Below, in pieces: positions 44,650 to 56,135 of a stretch of DNA of 60,000 nt. Positions within the stretch are counted from its first letter, which is position 1. Each line of letters begins with the position of its first letter. The position numbers and the translations under genes are program-made. The DNA comes from Polytrichum commune (lineage: Eukaryota; Streptophyta; Polytrichopsida; Polytrichales; Polytrichaceae): assembly GCA_950295325.1 (NCBI GenBank), contig OX485809.1, positions 10,604,001-10,664,000 of the forward strand, read 5' to 3'. The notes below the pieces were generated by a model. The model ran no database searches and was not told the DNA's origin. It worked only from the letters and a program-made list of their open reading frames with translations.

Positions 44650-46140
44650 ATGCAAGATACGGGAGGGGTAAATTAACTACCCCAAAAGCACAAAAGCTTT
44701 TAGGTGAACTTCGCAAGAGTAAGGTGCTCAAAGAGGTTAAGTTGGTGGACGGATTGTTCAAGTGCAAGCAAAGTTGGGTGTATGTGCCACAAGGCAAGTT
44801 GAGGCTATCGGTTTTGAAAGAAGAATTTCATAGTCCTATTGCCGGCCTTAGAGGAGAAAGAAAAAACCGCCATAGAATGGTGTGATGGAGGTACCATTGG
44901 CGGTGCATAAAGGAAGATATAGCCCACTTTGTGAAGGCTTGAATCAAAGTGCCAAGTGAACCGAGCCTCTTACCAAAAGCAAGGCGGTTTCTTGCAACCT
45001 TTGCCTATCCCGTCGGCGCCATGGCATAGTATGTGCATGGACTTGATCACAAGTTTGCCGGAGTCACATGGGTATGATGCCATCTTGTTGATGGTAGAGT
45101 GGTTTGCCAAGTGGGCACACATGGTGCCGATTGTGGAAACCGCCACCGCGTTGGAGACCGCATAGCCTTTTCTCAAAGGATGGTTGAGGCACCACGGGTT
45201 GCCAAGAGTGATTGTGTGGGATCAAGATCCAAAGTTCACAAGTGCATTTTCAATGCATTTCTCTAAGGAGGTTGTATTGAAACTAAGGTTTAGCACGGCC
45301 GTGTATTCCCAAATGGATGGGAAAACAAAGCGTGTGAATGGAGACTTGAAGCAATACTTGAGGAACTTGGTGGGGGCGGACCAAGGAGATTGGGCGGACT
45401 ATGTGGGTCGAGCGGAGTGTAATTGCAATGTAGCCACGCACTTGGCGACACAAGGGGTGGTCTTTCGTGGTGGCTTATGGAGTGGATGCGCTCCAACCTA
45501 TTAACCTAGCTCTCGAGGGGGCACATTCAACACTAGAGTTCAACCAAGATGGTGAGGACTTGGCCAAGACTGTAAACAAGTCTTGGAGATGACCAAGTTG
45601 TTGGTGGAGAAAGCCCGAATGTGCTACGAAGTGCAAGTCAATGCCGGAAGACGCGAAGTGGAGAATGAGGTGGGCCAAAAGGCGTTGTTGAATGTGAACA
45701 ACTTCACTTAACCGGAAGGCCTCACTCCAAAGGTCATGTCCAAAATTGGAGCTTCATTTCCCATTGTGGAACAAGTGTTCAAGGACATGTATAAGTTGGA
45801 ATTACCGCCCGAGATCAAAGTGCATCCAACATTTCATGTCTCATTCCTAAAGCCATTTAAGGACGACACCTTGTGGCCAAATTACAAGCAAGTGATTAGG
45901 CCACCTCCCGACCTTGTGGATGTCATTTGGAACATGAGGTAGGAGGGCATCCTCAAGTGTAGGAAGCCCAAGTGAAAAAGAAAAAAAATGAACAAAGGAG
46001 TACTTGGTGAAATGGTGAGGATACCATGAGAAAGAAGCCGTTTGGTAGCGGCAAGAGACATGATGAACGGCAAGGAATTGGTAAAGCACTTTGAAGAAAT
46101 TAAGGCTAGACATTCCAATAAAAAGAAGCGTAGGCATTGA
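44650..46140 (+). pseudogene. Integrase and chromodomain remnant of element M
   Basis: The zinc finger reads EEFHSPIAG; the shared TAG lies near 45161. The core glutamate is lysine (KTKRVN), as in J. A two-base change near 45445 shifts the frame after ATHLAT. A later open piece at 45736-45942 matches KIGASFPIVEQVFKDMYKLE to RPPPDLVD. TGA lies in the chromodomain near 46010. Confidence 0.85.
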
Positions 46141-46954
46141 TGAGGACATCAATCTCCTTTAGTGGGGGAGAGACGCTAGTAGCACACTTAGCTTCGAGGC
46201 TAATTGCTCCACAACATTAACTTGTTCTTTGGCTTGAGGGAATAAAGTCCAAACTTTAGTGGTGCAAAGAGAAAAGTATGAGATGAGGTCCTAGTCTTGT
46301 ACTTGTACTTGGTTAATGGAAGAGGGGGAATAGATATGCCAAACTAAGTTGGGTAAGCCGAGTAATTGGGGGCCATGGCTTGGAGGGGCCTTGGATAAAA
46401 CCAAGAAACTTCTTAGTTGTGGGCTTGTCCGGGCGGGGACAAGGTGATGGCGCGTGCTCATAAAAGTGCTACCCGCGAGCGAACGAAAGTTGGCGCATGG
46501 GAGTCATGAACCCATGTCTCGAAAGAGCAAAGTGGGAACCGAGTCGGGCGGGACTTGGCATCACCCCCGTGCGATCGAGGCGTGGCTTAACAATGGAAAG
46601 CCATCTCGGAGTTGCAACCGAGACAACTTAGTGGAAGCGTTGAGGTCTCGCCTAGATGTGTCACGTTAGGCTAGTGGAGCCTAACGGGGGAGGCCCCAAA
46701 GGAGGGGCAACCCAAGTGAGTCCCAAAGTAGGTGGGTCTAGTATAGGTTAGGTCCTTGGATGAGAGATCCAAGGTCGCTAACGGACCACCTAGGAACGAC
46801 ACCTTTGGGACTATGCCAAATTTGAAGATGCATTGTGGGGGTCGCGCCCTAAGGTAAACACAATGCCGCACCATAGAGGATGGCAACTTGAGAATTGGTG
46901 TGCCGACTACGAGTATAGTCGATGAGGGCATCGACTCCGTTTGGTGGGGGTGAG
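46141..46954 (+). other. 3' noncoding region and polypurine tract of element M
   Basis: Homologous to the other copies; the polypurine tract is at 46943-46954. Confidence 0.8.
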
Positions 46955-47927
46955 TGTCGCGCACCTCTCCATGAGGAGTGCCCGAAACACCATGGGCACA
47001 AGGGGGACCCCGGAGTGACACCCGGGACTTGTGGCGCCGTTGGTGAGAGGGCCCAAGTGATCCTAGTGTGGGTGACGGCCCCGGGCGTTGGGAACGCCTC
47101 CCACCCACGGAGACTAGGAGGCACAAGGGGAAGGCGATGAGTTATGCGTAGCTCATGGCGTGGTGATTCTAGAAAGCTCAAGAACACCTCAATCGGAGGT
47201 GTGAGCTAGGAGTTATGGCCATTTGAGTGGGGTGCTGTCCCGGGACAGCGCCCTGGTACAGCAGTGCCTGGGAGTGATTCCCGGGACTGCAAAGGTTCAA
47301 ACAGGCATAACTTCCTCACCACTTGCCCGAATGGGGCAAGTGAGGAGTGCATCGGCATCTACGTGAAGCGTAGATGAAGATGGAGTGGTCAAGTGTTATG
47401 ATCAGACATCATACAAGGAAGTTATGATGGTCTGAAGTTGCTGGGGGCTTCTAGGCCCAGCGGCTAAGGGAAAGTGTCCACTTGGCCCCAACTCTTGGTA
47501 GAGAGACAAGAGGTTGGTTGACGGTGGGGTAGGGGCCCCGCGTAGAGTCCTAGAGGCTTATATGGGTGAGGTGGTGTGGCCTCACCCACCCGAGGCCGAA
47601 CGGCAAGGCCTCCATGGGCTTTGGCCTATTGTGAGGCCATAGTTGCCTAGTATGGTTCGGGTTGTTGTAGTGTTGCTCCGGCAACGCGATGATCAACATG
47701 GGATTGGACTTCCATGGATGGAAGTCCACATCTAGGAATGGGCTACCGATTAAGGGGTGAGTCCCGAAAGCAAAGTAGGAGGGTTGGTTCCCTCCTATGA
47801 GCTATATGGTCCAGGGTAGGAGGAGCTAACCATTAGCATGGCGGAATGCGAATGGTTAGCGCTCGTAACCTTTGCTAGAATTGAAAATTGGCAAGATTGT
47901 CAAGGGGGCTTAGGAAGGGTTGCGACA
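46955..47927 (+). repeat. 3' LTR of element M, also adjoining element N
   Basis: A 973-bp copy ending GGGTTGCGACA. The next base begins TTGAGGGAGACATGGC, which in other elements lies about 44 bp beyond the LTR. Either this LTR serves as N's 5' LTR with the PBS deleted, or N was joined here by recombination. Confidence 0.92.
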
Positions 47928-48540
47928 TTGAGGGAGACATGGCTATCAAACCTGAGGGTTATTATGGTGAGCCGGGGTTTCCAAAAGGTTGTGAGGTTCA
48001 AATTGGAACAAAGATCATGTGTAAATGGAATTTGACCATACCATTAGTTCTCATGACAATGGTGGGCATGATGGTGGATTCAGTAAGGAAAATGGTGGAG
48101 TCCTTTGAAAGGGCTCCCGCACACCTCAAAAAAACATTTGGGGCCTAGAATACCGAATGCACCCAAAACCTTGGAGGGCATTAATGTTGGATTGAAATTC
48201 CAATTCGAAATGCTTAGATGGTGGTGATGTTGAAATGAACTTGGGGCACATGAGGCACGCGGGGTCTCTTAAGGTGTATATGTGCGAATTTCACACCCAA
48301 ATGAATGGTACATCTAGGATGGACGAGCTTTCTAAAAAATGCATCGTTTTAGGTGGGTTTCAAAAGCGGGTAGTGAAAACCATGTTCAGGACCCCAAAGC
48401 TTCTTGAGGACGTAGTGCGAATCATAAAGATTTGAAGAGCATTGAAGCCGATGGTCCTAAGAAGAAGTTGGGCGGCACATCACCACAAAGTGGGTTTAGC
48501 CGAAAGAGGTCCCAAGGAAATGAGTGCAAGTAGTTTGGCC
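47928..48540 (+). pseudogene. Gag-position region of element N
   Basis: Open pieces at 47888-48148 (beginning in the LTR) and 48235-48435 have no recognisable domain. 47961-48640 is the inverted partner of fragment L. Confidence 0.55.
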
Positions 48541-48554
48541 CATTATACCAAGGC

Positions 48555-48720
48555 AAATCATGCTAGCTCGTGCCGCGGACGGAATGTGAGAAGGTGGCTT
48601 GGTCGTACCAAGCTAGATCATATTTGTGCCACGGACGGAGTGTTAAAAGTTGGCGTTGCGGACCAAGCCAAACTCATGGTGTTGCCGAGGACCGAATGTA
48701 AGACGATGGCATTGTGGCCA
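48555..48720 (+). repeat. 56-bp tandem repeat array in element N (3 units)
   Basis: Cores at about 48575 (GCGGACGGAATGTGAG), 48632 (ACGGACGGAGTGT) and 48690 (GAGGACCGAATGT). Confidence 0.8.
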
Positions 48721-48852
48721 AGGCTAGTAGCCTTTAGCCAAGGCCAAGTCTTTTGTACCTTGAGGCTCAAATGAATGGGAGAAATGTCTCATGGGTTGAC
48801 AAAGAGGCAAGCCATTTCTTCTTGAGCCCAAAACTCACAAGGGAGTTGGGGC

Positions 48853-49563
48853 TTGCCGATTGATAGAGCGGGCAAGTCCACCAAGGTGCGGTTTGGAAAG
48901 GGCGAATCGCATGAGACAAAGGAGGCTGCGATGCATGTAACCTTTCAATGTGGGACATTGGATTTTTGTCAAAATTTCTCATCATGTGAAATAGATGAAA
49001 TGCATGTCATTGTGAAGGCCGCCTTCTTTGAAACTCACATGATAGATGTGAAGTGCAAGCCGGTGTGCTTGCGGTGCATTATGATGTGTCATAATGGCAA
49101 AGAATTGAAGTTCAAATTAACAATGACTCCTATGGTAGGAGGACCTAAGTTGAATTTGGTCTTAATGGACCGAATAAAAAAAAAAAAAAAACATAATAGT
49201 CGTGGTTCAATTGGAGCAACTCCAAGGAACGTATGGGGAGGCTAGGAAAGATGGGCCTCCCCCAAACAACATTGGTGTGATGTTGGTGAAATACAAGGAT
49301 GTATTCACCAATGTGTTGCCCAAAAAAAAATTACCGCCAAGAAGTGAAAAATCACTTTGCTCAACGAGAGATTGAGCTCTTGAGGTATGTGGTGATAAAT
49401 GAAGTTGGTGGACGAACATGAAGAATGTCAAGGCAATCCAAAAGGAGAATTGGCCCTTGATTCAAAAGGGCTTAGGTCATTTGTTGGCCTAGCCAATTAG
49501 TACCACAACTTCATTCGAGAGTTTTCTAAGGTTGCTAGGACCTTATTCAACTTATTGAGGAAA
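48853..49563 (+). pseudogene. Protease and palm-deleted RT remnant of element N
   Basis: The protease piece is open for 130 codons at 48853-49245 (VRFGKGESHETKEAAMHVTFQ to NGKELKFKL). It includes an A-rich expansion at about 49177-49191. RT has the common junction near 49335-49350. Confidence 0.78.
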
Positions 49564-50148
49564 ATGGCTATCCCAAGAGTGGGATGAGCCTTGTCACCAA
49601 GCCTTTGGGGGGCTCAAAAACAAGTTCTCTTCGCCGCCCGTGCTTAAGTTCGCGGACTTTGACAAACCTTTTGAGGTGCATACGGGGGCGAGTGACTTTA
49701 GCATTGGCGGATGTTGAGGCAAAATGGATGGCCATTGCATATAAGAGCATGAATCTCGATGGTTGTCCGACCTTGTCCAACTTATGCAAGAAATGGCTAT
49801 CCCAAAAGTGGGACGAGCTTTGCCACCAAGTCTTTAAGGAGCTTAAGACCAAGTTTTCTTCGCCGCCCGTGCTCAAGTTTGCGAAATTTGTCAAACCTTT
49901 TGAGGTGCATACGGGGGCGAGTAACTTTACCATTGGCGGATGTTGATCCAAGATGGATGCCCATTGCATATGGGAGCATTAAGCTTAAAGGTTGTCAAAC
50001 CTTGTGCGACTTGTGAAAGAAATGGCTAACCCAAGAGTGGGATGAGCCTTTTCACCAAGTCTTTGAAGGAGCTTATGACGACGTTCTCTTCGCCGCCCGT
50101 GGTCAAGTTCCCGGAGCTTGACAAACCTTTTGAGGTACATATGGGGGC
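49564..50148 (+). repeat. 229-bp tandem array in element N (2.5 units)
   Basis: Units start at 49564, 49793 and 50022 (229-bp steps). The third is cut after about 127 bp at the strand switch, where GGC is common to both partners. Confidence 0.9.
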
Positions 50149-50655
50149 CGGCAATAGGACTATCAAATTCCTCCTTCAAAACCGATAGCCTCTACTTGCC
50201 TTGTGGCACATACACCCAACTTTGCTTGCACTTGAACAATCCGTCCACCAACTTAACCTCTTTGAGCACCTTGCTCTTGCGAAGCTCACCTAAAAGCTTT
50301 TGTGCTTTGGGGTAGTTAATTTACCCCTCCCGTATCTTGCATCACAAGTTTCCTTCGCCGGCACACATTAGCCCCAAGGTTTGGATGGTTCTTATTGTTT
50401 GGAACTCTTCCAGTCTACTTCGCGCATCCGGCACCACATTTCCACGGTCCGGTTTGTGGATCAAATCCACCTTCATAAGCGCCAAACTATCATGCCACCG
50501 CAATGACTTGGCGCTCACTTGCGCTTGAGTGTCAAAATTCTTTTAGGACACATTGTCCATGTAGACCTTTGTTTTGTGCGATCCCAAATAGTGTCGCCAC
50601 ATCTTCAAGCAATGCACTACGGCAAAGAAATTCTTTGTCATGAGTTGGTTGTCTT
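50149..50655 (-). pseudogene. Integrase start and RNase H tail remnant of element O
   Basis: The minus-strand sequence from 50330 to 50149 encodes LGELRKSKVLKEVKLVDGLF and KEEFDSPIAG, the linker and zinc-finger beginning of integrase. 50331-50655 holds the RNase H tail in broken frames. Confidence 0.75.
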
Positions 50656-51194
50656 CTTTGACAACCATCGAGCTTTATGCTCCCATATGCAATGGCCATC
50701 CATCTTACATCAACAATCCGCCATTAGCAAAGTCGCTCACCCCCGTATGCACCTCAAAAGGTTTGTCAAGCTCCGCGAACTTGAGCACGGGCGTCTAAGA
50801 ACACTTGCTCTCAAGCTCCCAAAAGACTTGGTGGCAAGGCTCATCCCACTCTTGGGATAGCCAATTCTTCCACAAGTCGGATAAGGTCGGATAACCATCA
50901 AGCTTAACGCTCTCATATGCAATGGCCATCCATCTTACATTAACCATCCGCCAATGGCAAAGTCACTCGTCCCCCCGTATGCACCTCAAAAGGTTTGTCA
51001 AGCTCCGCGAACTTGAGCACGGGTGGCAAAGACAATTTTATATTAAGCTCCCCAAAGACTTTGGGGCAAGGCTCATCCCACTCTTGAGATAGCCATTTCT
51101 TTCATAGGTCGCACAAGGTTTGACAACCTTTAAGCTTAATACTCCCATATGCAATGGGCATCCATCTTGGATCAACATCCGCCAATGGTAAAGT

Positions 51195-51199
51195 CACTC
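51195..51199. other. Target-site duplication of solo LTR S1
   Basis: CACTC here is repeated at 52176-52180. Confidence 0.92.
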
Positions 51200-52175
51200 T
51201 GTCCCGCACCTCTCCATGAGGAGTGCCCGAAACACCATGGGCACAAGGGGGACCCCGGAGTGACACCCGGGACTTGTGGCGCCATTGGTGAGAGGGCCCA
51301 AGTGATCCTAGTGTGGGTGAGGGCCCCGGGCGTTGGGAACGCCTCCCACCCACAAAGACTAGGAGGCATGAGGGTGAGGCCATGAGCTATGCGTAGCTCA
51401 TGGCGTGGTGATTCTAGAATGCTCAAGATCACCTCAATCGGAGGTGTGAGCTAGGAGTTATGGCCATTTGAGTGGGGCGCTGTCCCGGGACAGCGCCCTG
51501 GTACAGCAGTGCCTGGGAGTGATTCCCGGGACTGCCAAGGTTCAAACAGGCATAACTTCCTCACCACTTGCCCGAATGGGGCAAGTGAGGAGTCCATCGG
51601 CATCTACGTGAAGCGTAGATGAAGATGGAGTGGTCAAGTGTTAGCATTCAACATCATACAAGGAAGTTATGATGGTCTGAAGCTGCTGGGGGGGTTCTAG
51701 GCCCAGCAGCTAAAGGAAAATGTCCACTTGGCCCCAACTCTTGGTAGAGAGACAAGAGGTTGGTTGGCGGTGGGGTAGGGGCTCCGTGTAGAGTCCTAGA
51801 GGCTTATATGGGTGAGGTGGTGTGGCCTCACCCACCCGAGGCCGAACGGCACGGCCTCCATGGGCATTGGCCCATTGTGAGGCCATAGTTGCCTAGTATG
51901 GTTCGGGTTGTTGTAGTGTTGCTCCGGCAACGCGATGATCAACATAGGATTGGACTTCCATGGATGGAAGTCCACATTGGGGAAATGGGTTACCGATTAA
52001 GGGGTGAGTCCCGAAAGCAAAGTAGGAGGGTTGGTTCCTCTTCTATGAACTATGTGGTCCGGGTTAAGAGGAGCTAACCATTAGCATGGCGGTATGCGAA
52101 GGGTTAGCGACTCGTAACCTTTGCTAGAATTGAAAATTGGCAAGATTATTAAGGGACCTAGCAAGGGTTGCGACA
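51200..52175 (+). repeat. Solo LTR S1
   Basis: A 976-bp plus-strand LTR with no internal element on either side, bounded by CACTC duplications in minus-strand RNase H sequence of O. Its first bases are TGTCCCGC, one change from the usual TGTCGCGC. Solo LTRs form by recombination between the two LTRs of one element. Confidence 0.94.
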
Positions 52176-52239
52176 CACTCGCCCCCGTATGCACCTCAAA
52201 AGGTTTGACAAATTTCGCAAACTTGAGTACGGGCGGCGA

Positions 52240-53211
52240 TGTCGCAACCCTTGCTAACCCCCTTAGCAATCTTGCCAATTTTCAATTCTAGCAAAGGTTA
52301 CGAGCGCTAACCATTCGCATTCCGCCATGCTAATGATTAGCTCCTCCTACCCCGGACCTTATAGTTCATAGGAGGGAACCAACCCTCCTACTTTGCTTTA
52401 GGGACTCACCCCTTAATCGGTAACCCATTCCTAGATGTGGACTTCCATCCATGGAAGTCCAATCCCATGTTGATCATCGCGTTGCCGGAGCAACACTACA
52501 ACAACCCGAACCATACTAGGCAACTATGGCCTCACATTGGGCCAATGCCCATGGAGGCCGTGCCGTTCGGCCTCGGGTGGGTGAGGCCACACCACCTCAC
52601 CCATATAAGCCTCTAGGACTCTACACGGGGCCCCTACCCCACCGTCAACCAACCTCTTGTCTCTCCACCAAGAGTTGGGGCCAAGTGGACACTTTCCCTT
52701 AGCCGCTGGGCCTAGAAGCCCCCAGCAGCTTCAGACCATCATAACTTCCTTGTATGATGTCTGATTCTAACAAGCGACCACTCCATCTTCATCTACGCTT
52801 CACGTAGATGCCGATGGACTCCTCACTTGCCCCATTCAGGCAAGCATTGACCAAGTTATGCCTGTTTGAACCTTGGCAGTCCCGGGAATCACTCCCAGGC
52901 ACTGCTGTACCAGGGCGCTGTCCCGGGACAGCGCCCCACTCAAATGGCCATAACTCCTAGCTCACACCTCCGATTGAGGTGATCTTGAGCATTCTAGAAT
53001 CACCACGCCATGAGCTACGCATAGCTCATGGCCTTACCCTCATGCCTCCTAGTCTCCGTGGGTGGGAGGCGTTCCCAACGCCCGGGGCCCTCACCCACAC
53101 TAGGATCACTTGGGCCCTCTCACCAACGGCGCCACAAGTCCCGGGTGTCACTCCGGGGTCCCCCTTGTGCCCATGGTGTTTCGGCCACTCCTCATGGAGA
53201 GGTGCGCGACA
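52240..53211 (-). repeat. Solo LTR S2
   Basis: A 972-bp minus-strand LTR, flanked by GGCGA at 52235-52239 and 53212-53216, within the same 229-bp unit of O as S1 and only 64 bp from it. Confidence 0.94.
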
Positions 53212-53487
53212 GGCGAAGAGAATTTGGTCTTAAGCTCCCCAAAGACTTGGAGACACGGCTCAACCCACTCTCGGAATAGCCATTTCTTTCACAAGGTTAA
53301 TGCTCCCATAAGCAATGGTCATCCATCATGGATCAACATCCGCCAATAGTAAAGTCATTCGCCCCCGTATGCACCTCAAAAGGTTTGTCAAAGTTCGCGA
53401 ACTTAAGCACGGGCGGCGAAGATAACTTGTTTTTGAGCTCCCCAAAGACTTGGTGACAAGGCTCATCCCACTCTTGGGGATAGCCAT

Positions 53488-54193
53488 TTTCCTCAATAAG
53501 TTGAATAAGGTCCTAGCAACCTTAGAAAACTCTCGAATGAAGTGGTGGTAGTAGTTGGCTAGGCTAACAAATGACCTAAGCCATTTTTGAATGAAGGGCC
53601 AATTATCATTTTGGATTGCCTTGACATTCTTCATGTTCGTCCACCAACTTCCTTTGTCACCACATACCTTAAGAACTCAATCTCTCGTTGAGCAAAGTTA
53701 TTTTTCACTCCTTGGCGGTAGCTTTTTGGGCAACACATTGGTGAATACATCCTTGTATCTCACCAACATCACACCAATGTTGTTTGGGGGAGGCCCATCT
53801 TTCCTAGCCTCCCCATACGTTCCTTGGAGTTGCTCCAATTGAACCACGACCATTATGCTTTCTATTTTTCATTTGGTCCATTAAAACCAAATTCAACTTA
53901 GATCCTCCTACCATAGGAGTCCTTGTCAATTTGAACTTCAATTCTTTGCCATTATGACACATCATAATGCACGGCAAGCACACCGGCTTGCACCTCACAT
54001 CTATCATGTGAGTTTCAAAGAAGGAGGCCTTCACAATGACATGCATTTCATCTATTTCACATGGTGTGAAATTTTGACAAAAATCCAATGTCCCACATTG
54101 AAAGGTTACATGCATCGCGACCTCCTTTGTCTCATGCGGTTTGCCCTTTCCAAACCGCACCTTGGTGGGCTTGCCCGCTCTACCAATCGGCAA
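53488..54193 (-). pseudogene. Palm-deleted RT and protease remnant of element O
   Basis: RT pieces such as LRSFVSLANYYHHFIREFSK are joined at the common deletion near 53695-53715. The protease remnant is open for 129 codons at 53804-54193, with FCQNFTPCEIDEMHVIVKAS and CKPVCLPCIMMCHNGKEL. The catalytic motif is not present. Confidence 0.78.
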
Positions 54194-54309
54194 GCCCCAA
54201 CTCCCTTATGAGTTTTGGGCTCAAGAAGACATGGCTTGCCTCTTTGTCAACCCATTAGACGTTTGTCCCATTCATTTGAGCCTCAAGATATAAAATAGTT
54301 GGCCTTGGC

Positions 54310-54490
54310 TTAAGGCTACTAGCCTTGGCCACAAAGCCATCGTCTAACATTTGGTCCTTGGCAACAGCATGAGTTGGCTTGGTCCGCAAGGCCAACTTTT
54401 AACACTACGTCCGTGGCACAAATATGATCTAGTTTGGTACCACCAAACCACCTTCTCACATTTCGTCCACGGCACGAGCTAGCATGATTT
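54310..54490 (-). repeat. 56-bp tandem repeat array in element O (3 units)
   Basis: Reversed cores near 54350 (ATTTGGTCCTTGGC), 54405 (ACTACGTCCGTGGCAC) and 54462 (ATTTCGTCCACGGCAC). Confidence 0.8.
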
Positions 54491-56121
54491 GCCTTGGTAT
54501 AATGGGCCAAACTATTTGCGCTCATTTCCTTGGGGCCTCTTTCGGCTAAACCCACTTTGTGGTGATGTCCCGTCCAACTTCTTCTTAGGAACATCGGCTT
54601 CAATGCTTTTCAAATCTTTATGATTCGCACTACGTCCTCAAGATGCTTTGGGGTCTTGAACATGGTTTTCACCACCCGCTTTTGAAACCCACCTAAAACG
54701 ATGCATTTCTTAGAAAGCTCGTCCATACTAGATGTACCATTCATTTGGGTGTGAAATTCGCACATATACGCCTTAAGAGACCCCGCGTGCCTCATGTGCC
54801 CCAAGTTCATTTCAACATCACCACCTTCTAAGCATTTCGAATTGGAATTTCAATCCAACATTAATGCCCTCCAAGGTTTTGGGTGCATTCGGTATTCTAG
54901 CCCCCGAATACTTTTCGAGGTTTGCGGGAGCCTTTTCAAAGCACTCCTCCATTTTCCTCACCGAATCCACCCTCATGCCCACCATTGTCATTAGAATCAA
55001 TGGTATGGTCAAAATCCACTTGCACATGATCCTTCTTCCAATTTGAGCCTCACAACCTTTTGGAAACCCCGGGCTCACTGTCGCAACCCTTGCTAGGTCC
55101 CTTAACAATCTTGCCAATTTTCGTTTCTAGCAAAGGTTACGAGCGCTAACCCTTCGCATTCCGCCATGCTAATGGATAGCTCCTCTAACCCCGGACCAAT
55201 AGTTCATAGGAGGGAACCAACCCTCCTACTTTGCTTTCGGGACTCACCCCTTAATCGGTAACCCATTTCCCCAATGTGGACTTCCATCCATGGAAGTCCA
55301 ATCCTATGTTGATCATCGCGTTGCCGGAGCAACACTACAACAACCCGAACCATACTAGGCAACTATGGCCTCACAATAGGCCAAAGCCCATGGAGGCCTT
55401 GCCGTTCGGCCTCGGGTGGGTGAGGCCACACCACCTCACCCATATAAGCCTCTAGGACTCTACACGGAGCCCCTACCCCACCGCCAACCAACCTCTTGTC
55501 TCTCTACCAAGAGTTGGGGCCAAGTGGACATTTTCCCTTAGCTGCTGGGCCTAGAACCCCCCCAGCAGCTTCAGACCATCATAACTTCCTTGTATGATGT
55601 TTGATCATAACAACCAACCACGCCATCCTCATCTACGCTTCACGTAGATGCCGATGGACTCCTTGCTTGCCCCATTCGGGCAAGGCTTGAGGAAGTTATG
55701 CCTGTTTGAACCTTGGCAGTCCCGGGAATCACTCCCAGGCACTGCTGTACCAGGGCGCTGTCCCGGGACAGCACCCCACTCAAATGGCCATAACTCCTAG
55801 CTCACACCTCTGATTGAGGTGATCTTGAGCATTCTAGAATCACCACGCCATGAGCTACGCATAGCTCATGGCCTCACCCTCATGCCTCCTAGTCTTTGTG
55901 GGTGGGAGGCGTTCCCAACGCCCGGGGCCCTCACCCACACTAGGATCACTTGGGCCCTCTCACCAACGGCGCCACAAGTCCCGGGTGTCACTCCGGGGTC
56001 CCCCTTGTGCCCATGGTGTTTCGGGCACTCCTTATGGAGAGGTGCGCGACACTCACCATCATAACCCGCATTTTTGATAGCCATGTCTACCTCAAAGTGC
56101 TAGCTCAAATATTGGAACCCT
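54491..56121 (-). pseudogene. Gag-position region of element O, split by solo LTR S3
   Basis: The two pieces 54491-55078 and 56052-56121 are homologous to the gag-position region of C. Open pieces such as 54610-54810 resemble those of L and N but have no recognisable domain. Confidence 0.55.
55079..56051 (-). repeat. Solo LTR S3
   Basis: A 973-bp minus-strand LTR flanked by CTCAC at 55074-55078 and 56052-56056. Confidence 0.94.
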
Positions 56122-56133
56122 GCTCTGATACCA
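56122..56133 (-). other. Primer-binding site of element O
   Basis: GCTCTGATACCA, the exact reverse complement of the family PBS, two bases from the 5' LTR. Confidence 0.9.
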
Positions 56134-56135
56134 AG

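Larger units (their letters stand above)
40924..47927 (+). mobile_element. Element M: defective retrotransposon with both LTRs
   Basis: M is 7,004 bp with two 973-bp LTRs that differ at about four positions by eye. It carries a PBS, gag-position region with one 56-bp unit, protease remnant, RT remnant with A22, four 229-bp units, integrase and chromodomain. Flanks ATAAT and TTGAG do not match, so at least one end has been rearranged. Confidence 0.88.
47928..50148 (+). mobile_element. Element N: defective 5' half without PBS
   Basis: N contains the gag-position region, three 56-bp units, protease remnant, palm-deleted RT and two and a half 229-bp units. It ends at about 50148, where the strand switches. 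It is a close sibling of element I in the protease-to-array part. Confidence 0.83.
50655..53487 (-). repeat. 229-bp tandem array in element O (4 units, split by two solo LTRs)
   Basis: Reversed unit starts are near 50861, 51094, 53282 and 53487. Subtracting the two solo LTRs and their duplications from 51094-53282 leaves about 230 bp, one normal unit. Units encode the HTGASDF or HTGVSDF form. Confidence 0.87.
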
